Source: Sinotaia quadrata (taxonomy: Eukaryota > Mollusca > Gastropoda > Architaenioglossa > Viviparidae). From it: DNA of 64,000 nucleotides. The position numbers and the translations under genes were made by a program. The notes below the pieces were generated by a model, which saw only the letters and a program-made list of their open reading frames with translations, had not been told where the DNA came from and ran no database searches. Positions 57,811-64,000 of the stretch are shown in pieces (within the stretch, counting starts at the first letter, position 1; each line of letters begins with the position of its first letter). Location of the stretch: the NCBI GenBank assembly GCA_028829895.1, contig CM054182.1, positions 34,604,879-34,668,878 of the forward strand, in the 5' to 3' direction.

Positions 57811-58044
57811 ATGACAAAATGAATCTAGACAACACTGGATACAATTACCGACAGTGGTTAATACTTTGAGTGCTCCAGAGGTCATCATGAACTACATTCC
57901 TAAACAAAACAAGGGAAATAATTTTGTAAATCTAAATTCTAAAAGATGATTTAAAATACAAACAAATCATGCATTTCTTTTATAAACAGTGCCTATTTCT
58001 TTTACATAGCACTTAATTTATCTTATTATTATTAACCTGACTAT

Positions 58045-58440
58045 TTATCGTCATCACGAAGTACTGAGAATGAGTTACCTTGCTAGAAATATATTATTTT
58101 TATTTATTCTTGCTATTTCTCGCCATGAAGTACTGAGAATGAGTTACCTTGCTAGAAATATATTATTTTTATTTATTCTTGCTATTTCTCGCCATGAAGT
58201 TCTGAGAATGAGTTACCTTGCTAGAAATATATCATTTTTATTTATTCTTGCTATTTCTCGCCATGAAGTTCTGAGAATGAGTTACCTTGCTAGAAATATA
58301 TTATTTTTATTTATTCTTGCTATTTCTCGCCATGAAGTTCTGAGAACGAGTTACCTTGCTAGAAATATATTATTTTTATTTATTCTTGCTATTTCTCGCC
58401 ATAGAATGAGTTACCTTGCTAGAAATATATCATTTACATT
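58045..58440 (+). repeat. Minisatellite, 69-bp unit, about 5.5 copies, open in one frame
   Basis: GAGTTACCTTGCTAGAAATA to CGCCATGAAGTTCTGAGAAT repeats every 69 bp (58061, 58130, 58199 and so on). Because 69 is 23 codons, a 189-codon open frame (58070-58639) reads the array as a 23-residue hydrophobic unit (MSYLARNILFLFILAISRH). The start ATG is within the repeat and no exon signals are seen, so I regard the open frame as a by-product. Confidence 0.93.
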
Positions 58441-58708
58441 TGACTATAGCATTGTCATTCTACACCCGTCCATCACCAAAAGACAAGAGGAAAAATGGTC
58501 TACAATCGCAGCCCCACACGTATTCATAGTTTCTTCTTTCTTTCTTTCTCCCATACTACCCCCCCACCCCCAACAAAAAAGGGGGGAAATTGTGATGGAA
58601 TTGAGAAATGTCAGTATTTATCAGTGCGCACTTCTTTAAATTTAGTTGTAATTTCAAAGTAGTAGTTATCTGAAGTGAAGAGATTAACTCGATAAAATAT
58701 GTTTTCAG

Positions 58709-58845
58709 ATCGCCAAGCAGTGGATCCAACATTGGGGGAAACAAGCCCTGGTTACTAGATTTCATGACAATTAGCGGCCTTGTCCGGCGCTTGAGACATG
58801 GGTTGAGTGCCCTTGGACGTCCTCGTTTGTTCTAGTCCTGACAAA
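58709..58845 (+). other. Speculative internal exon, closed in all frames
   Basis: ATGTTTTCAG ends at 58708 and GTAAGTTATG starts at 58846, bounding 137 nt. One frame reads IAKQWIQHWGKQALVTRFHD before a stop at 58772; the other two also stop. The good splice sites with no open frame suggest an untranslated or long noncoding RNA exon, if it is real. Confidence 0.2.
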
Positions 58846-59311
58846 GTAAGTTATGCTGTCTATTCGTGATACATCATTATTGATTTGGTTACAAAAAAAA
58901 TGCAAATCTGTTCTATGATATAATTATTTTTTAAAAAAATATTTCAAACTCAATGAGGCGTTGCTTATTAACTCTGAAAGGTTTCTGTGACTTAAAGTAA
59001 CTTATAGCTTGAATACTCAATAATTGTTTGGTTATTATATGGCTAGCGTTATAGTAATAGCGCTATAGCTTACTATAGTTATCTGCAAAAAATTAATCTC
59101 GTTTCTGTTTAGGAATTTTATTGTTTATAACAGGCGTGTCATTGCATTAGGTTCCTTAGGAGTAAAGAGTTCAACCACTGCAGCATGTATGTTTGGCAGT
59201 AATTTTTTCGATATTTAAAAAAAGCAATAATTCACTTATTTCATGAACTGAATCTCTCACACTCACGCACGTACGCATGTAGGCACAGACCCACACATAT
59301 GTACCCCCTCA

Positions 59312-59660
<349 letters not shown>

Positions 59661-59944
59661 GCACGCATACACACATACACTACTCGTGCAATCATACACG
59701 AATGACCTATACTCACTTTGCGATCAATATTTTTACACAAACACTACTTATAATGATAATATGTCTTGTGGCTGGTTAAAGGCCTACATAGTTTAATCAC
59801 TAGCCAGATAACATTAACAATGACGCCATAAATTGTACACGATAAAGTCATACAGTGAAATGATAACGAATTAGCACAGAGATGTATGAAGAATTTAACA
59901 ATTACTTTTTAAAATAGAAAATAAGAAATGTCTTGATCATTCAA

Positions 59945-60235
59945 TATTCAGGTTTGCAGCCCATTAAATTATACCCACGAGATACTAGCCCAAGTTTATT
60001 TCTGAATTATATCCACGAGATAGCTGTGTCTATTACTGAATTACACCCACGAGATACTAGCCCTAGACTATTTCTGAATTACACCCACGAGATACTAGCC
60101 CTAGTCTATTTCTGAATTACACCCGCTGGAGATTAGCCCAAGTCTATTTCTGAATTATATCCACGAGATAGCTGTGTCTATTACTGAATTACACCCACGA
60201 GATACTAGCCCTAGTCTATTTCTGAATTACAGTGA
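59945..60235. repeat. Minisatellite, about 38-bp unit, 7 copies
   Basis: ACACCCACGAGATACTAGCC then CTAGTCTATTTCTGAATT repeats. A second unit type (TATATCCACGAGATAGCTGT) appears twice, at 60007 and 60158, each time followed by GTCTATTACTG, indicating higher-order duplication. Confidence 0.92.
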
Positions 60236-60979
60236 ATCTAGTTCATCACTTCTGTTTAATCACTGTTTCTAAAAGTCGGAAAGAGTAGGCCGTTGGCTAC
60301 TTACTACCTAGGCAAAGCTGTACCCAGAAAAATCAACCAAATATTAACTCAAACCTTCACGCTCCCAACCCTATCGAACTCTCTTTTTCCAGAACATAAA
60401 AATTCTCCTTTGACGCTTGCATTCGTCTGCGAAATCAACGGAAGTTGAAAGCGGTCATGAAACCGAAACCAAACAACAAAAATTTTCTCTCAAAATTCAC
60501 TCCTGTATTGTTTTCCGTTCCTTCTCTCATAATGTACATTCTGCAGTTTCTGACCGTATTAAAACAATGCTGACAGAAATGAGATACAGCCGGCTACGCA
60601 TTGTATGTGTTTCCGCTCCCTCCCCCAACATACACACACATTAGGCCTACGCATAATAAACAGTTTTCGAGATAACTCCGCGCAAACAAGCAACGATAGA
60701 TAAGCCAGCTTGCTTTTAAAAGTGCAAATGCACTGAAAAACCATGTCCCTACTTCGCAGCTATGGAAGGCGTACAGAGTACAATTAGTACATTGTACACA
60801 CGCGTCAGCAATACATGCGTATTGTGCAATTTTGGAAAGCCCCCCAAAATCTGGTACGAGAACTTTCACTAATGATGAAAGGACTTTCTTTTGAACAACT
60901 CTGTTACGTATCTTGTTATCACCGAGCTTGCGAAAATCACATGCGTAGTAACTCGCGCGTCATCTGGTCGCACAGTCAT

Positions 60980-61133
60980 GTGGTAATCTATATTTAGTTC
61001 TCGTGTAAAGCTCATTCTCCACTACAGGAAAAAGGGACAGTTCTCGAACATTTCTGATCGGTTTAAGAGTAGTACCGGTTGTGCGAAGAATCTGTCAAAG
61101 CAGTTGTGAAAAGAGATTTCTGTTATATCAACG
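60980..61133 (+). promoter_or_regulatory. Candidate promoter and untranslated first exon
   Basis: TCTATATTTAG at about 60987 resembles a TATA element within a CpG-richer patch. About 145 bp further is ATCAAC/GTAAGT (donor at 61134). The segment between has no long open frame. If real, the gene would lie to the right of the window. Inference from composition and splice consensus only. Confidence 0.25.
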
Positions 61134-61134
61134 T

Positions 61135-62625
61135 AAGTGCCTTTTAATCTAAACATTAGAAATTCTTTCCCCAAAAATGTATTTACGAACCCATCAAATT
61201 TGACAGCTGGGCTAGAGTAAATATTTTGTTACTAGCTATTTCTGCGATTTACTTTGAACTCTTGTCCCTCAGAACAAAGTAAAAATGTATTGAGAGTATA
61301 TTCAGTAAAATTTAGCGATGAAACCGTGTGTTTATTGTATTGGAAGCAGAGGTTGTCGACCGGACCTTGTTCAATAAACAGATTTACACAGTATGAAAGG
61401 TTGACCTCAGCAGGCAATTTTTCGGGAAGCTTGCTTGATGAGATAAATCTCCAGATCCTTGTTGACGCACGCTTGCTTTAAAATAGGCGGCCTATTAACG
61501 GTCATGGCAACTGCCTTCACATATTGAAGATAAGTAAAATGTGTATTGCTGTCTAGTTGTCTGTCCATTGTGGGCACAGTGTGAAAGCGTTAATTCAGTG
61601 GCGAGGAGGCTCGAACCACTGACGACGCTTATTACAATGCCTGTGTCACCGACAGACATTCTGCTTGCAGGGGAGCCTTTGTGAAGCTGACCATCTGTTG
61701 CGAATGTAACGAGCGCCGCCCAAACAAAAATGTTTCTGTCGCTTTGTCGTTAATAAACGAACAAGTACACTTTGAGAACAAAGAACTGATTTTTTTTTAC
61801 CTTCGAGTAATTTGACTAACAGCATTTAAAACTATGCACAGGTTTTAAAGCGGCGAACATTTAAGTCAGCTGAATTAGCCCACAAAGAACGTTTTGTTAT
61901 TTATTGAAATGTCATTTGACCAAGTACATAGATGACAGCGTCTGAAACAAGCACGACCTCTCTGGAAACTAATTAAGCCCTATTAGTCAAACTAATTAAG
62001 CCCTCTTAGTCAAAACACTAGATTTTGCGTACATTTATTTAAAAAATGTGTCAGCCAGCCTTCTACTTAGTGGTGATGAGGCTTTCTGTTGAAGTTGGTC
62101 GCACTAATGATAACTAGTGTACATCATATCAGTTGTACTTGATAAGTGTACAATGGTTGTTATGCGGTTTTGTATTTTGGTCGCACGATGATATCTTTAC
62201 TGTGTACAAGCGCAAGGCCTTTGTACTTTGATACCAGTCGCATGATAAATTATGCACGTACATCTGATGTCTTCATAAACGAACAAGAAATACACTCCTG
62301 CTTTCTCTAACAGACTTTTCACGGCTAATAAAGAAGCTTTTCTTGACATGTTGTATTAAAGACAAAACACAAAACACAAAAACAAAACACTCTCAGCCAG
62401 GTTAACAGACAGTGATTCAAAAATAACTGTTTTCTTTTAAGTAACCAGCGCACCGTGCCTTCACTGAAAAATACACTGTTGAGTGTTTCAGTAAACAGCA
62501 TTATAGTAATTTAGTCAATTGAGTCATTTAACATTACGTGGTGAGATGTTCTTGGCAGAAGTTACTGATCGTGAATCATTCTCACTTCAATTCAAATCAT
62601 TAGTAAGATAATCTCTCATTCTTGA
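61135..62625. other. No gene recognised
   Basis: Contains a 24-bp direct duplication (CTAATTAAGCCCTMTTAGTC) at about 61970-62015. Otherwise nothing supported. Confidence 0.45.
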
Positions 62626-62628
62626 TCT

Positions 62629-63170
62629 CTATTCCACTGACACCCCTTTGTAATTATTTTTGTCACCCTAAAAACCACTGACACCCCTTTGTAATTATTT
62701 TTGTCACCCTAAAAACCACTGACACACCTTTGTAATTATTTTTGTCACCCTAAAAACCACTGACACCCCTTTGTAATTATTTTTGTCACCCTAAAAACCA
62801 CTGACACCCCTTTGTAATTATTTTTGTCACCCTAAAAACCACTGACACCCCTTTGTAATTATTTTTGTCACCCTAAAAACCACTGACACCCCTTTGTAAT
62901 TATTTTTGTCACCCTAAAAACCACGGACACCCCTTTGTAATTATTTTTGTCACCCTAAAAACCACGGACACCCCTTTGTAATTATTTTTGTCACCCTAAA
63001 AACCACGGACACCCCTTTGTAATTATTTTTGTCACCCTAAAAACCACGGACACCCCTTTGTAATTATTTTTGTCACCCTAAAAACCACGGACACCCCTTT
63101 GTAATTATTTTTGTCACCCTAAAAACCACGGACACCCCTTTGTAATTATTTTTGTCACCCTAAAAACCAC
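62629..63170. repeat. Homogeneous 41-bp tandem array, 13 copies in two subtypes
   Basis: ACACCCCTTTGTAATTATTT TTGTCACCCTAAAAACCAC repeats at exact 41-bp spacing. The first seven units carry CACTGAC and the last six carry CACGGAC at the same place; the third unit also has CACACCTT. Near-identity of units implies recent expansion. Confidence 0.98.
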
Positions 63171-63254
63171 GGGTGCAGGTACAGAGCACAACAGAAAAAT
63201 ACAACACTGCAGAGATTTATATCCACTACTATAGAAACAACGTTTGGTGCCTAA

Positions 63255-63512
63255 ATATGAACCGTTTTACATAAACAGTTATAATAATTACACGGGCCTA
63301 TCTATATATGAACCGTTTTACATAAACAGTTATAACAATTACACGGGCCTATCTATATATGAACCGTTTTACCTAAACAGTTATAATAATTACATAGTCC
63401 TATCTATATATGAACCGTTTTAATAAAGAGTTATACTAATGACATTGGCCTATCTATATATAAACCGTTTTACATTAAACATTTATACTAATGACATTGG
63501 CCTATCTAGACC
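63255..63512. repeat. Minisatellite, 51-bp unit, 5 copies
   Basis: TGAACCGTTTTACATAAACA recurs at 63258, 63309, 63360 and 63411, then a diverged unit near 63462; each continues to GGCCTATCTATATA. It begins about 85 bp after the 41-bp array but is unrelated to it. Confidence 0.95.
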
Positions 63513-64000
63513 TACGCATGAACACATATGTCTGATACTTTTACGGATAAAGTGGATTTTTCAGAGCAAATATTTCAGATATACCCGTTTCAGATGGGGT
63601 GGGGGATCGGATATGACCCCTTTGGGGTAGGGGTTGAGAATTCCTTATTGAACGGCTCACCTGATGTGGTGGAAACTTTGAATACAATGAAGGGAACAAA
63701 ATCCCTTCAAGACCGAACTATAAACTAAGAACTTCTAAAGGAAGGAACGTGTTTGCAAGTCGTTAAGGTGAAATAACGATAGCGAAACATACAGTTGATC
63801 AAAGGTAATTAGAATTCTCTTTGTAAAAAAAAAAATCGGAAAAATTATTTATCTGTAACTCTAATTCTATTTATACTATACAATAGACAGAGAAAAGAAA
63901 TACATTACAAAAGAAAATCCCAGTCATTTTACTTGCTGTAAATCGTAATACAACTCAGAACAGTCTCATATGATATGCACTAATATTTTTTGTATCTACA
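63513..64000. other. Right end of window, nothing recognised
   Basis: AT-rich sequence with a G-rich patch at 63595-63630. Open frames here are short and unrecognised. Confidence 0.4.

Noticed and set aside
61600..61640. tRNA gene or tRNA-derived SINE from a GGTTCGAGCC B-box-like word on the minus strand
   Set aside because: No matching A box or paired T arm and acceptor stem could be found around it.
62629..63170. CRISPR array
   Set aside because: Units are contiguous tandem copies without variable spacers, in an animal genome.

Overview
The window is animal (metazoan) nuclear DNA. It holds one large spliced gene with canonical GT-AG introns, abundant microsatellites and minisatellites, and decayed DNA transposons. 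The base composition is AT-rich, and the long introns and repeat content would fit a mollusc or other lophotrochozoan. That taxonomic placement is only an inference, because nothing in the window is diagnostic.

Positions 766-41747 (minus strand) carry 21 coding exons of a SEC24A/B-type COPII coat gene. Phases agree at every junction and give 1235 codons from the start ATG at 41747 to the last visible donor at 766. Residues 1-558 (exons 1-6) are a disordered Pro/Gly/Gln-rich N-terminus. Then come the conserved lead-in (559-631), the four-cysteine zinc finger (632-674), the trunk (about 711-880), the beta-sandwich and helical domains (about 885-1150) and the start of the gelsolin-like domain (1170-1235). 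The last roughly 80 residues expected from the family are not seen and should lie left of position 1. A TATA-less promoter with ETS-like and NRF1-like motifs lies near 41940-41970.

The SEC24 introns hold most of the mobile DNA. Intron 10 has a dead piggyBac transposase. A 1.23-kb inverted-repeat element sits inside a minisatellite in intron 11's neighbourhood (11929-13160). A 2.75-kb inverted-repeat element (21133-23881) has a perfect 7-bp target duplication. A pogo-like short element is at 25500-26147. A possible Harbinger-type relic is at 27348-27470. A 15-nt candidate microexon (17920-17934) would insert five acidic-rich residues just before the zinc finger.

Positions 42000-64000 contain no gene that I recognise. 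They hold dense tandem repeats, including a homogeneous 13-copy 41-bp array at 62629-63170, homopolymer G/C runs, and two speculative plus-strand transcripts. One is a short multi-exon model starting at 43026, divergent from SEC24. The other is a set of canonical donors and acceptors near 54351, 58709-58845 and 61133 that may be noncoding or 5' untranslated exons. I saw no rRNA, convincing tRNA, CRISPR or viral gene.
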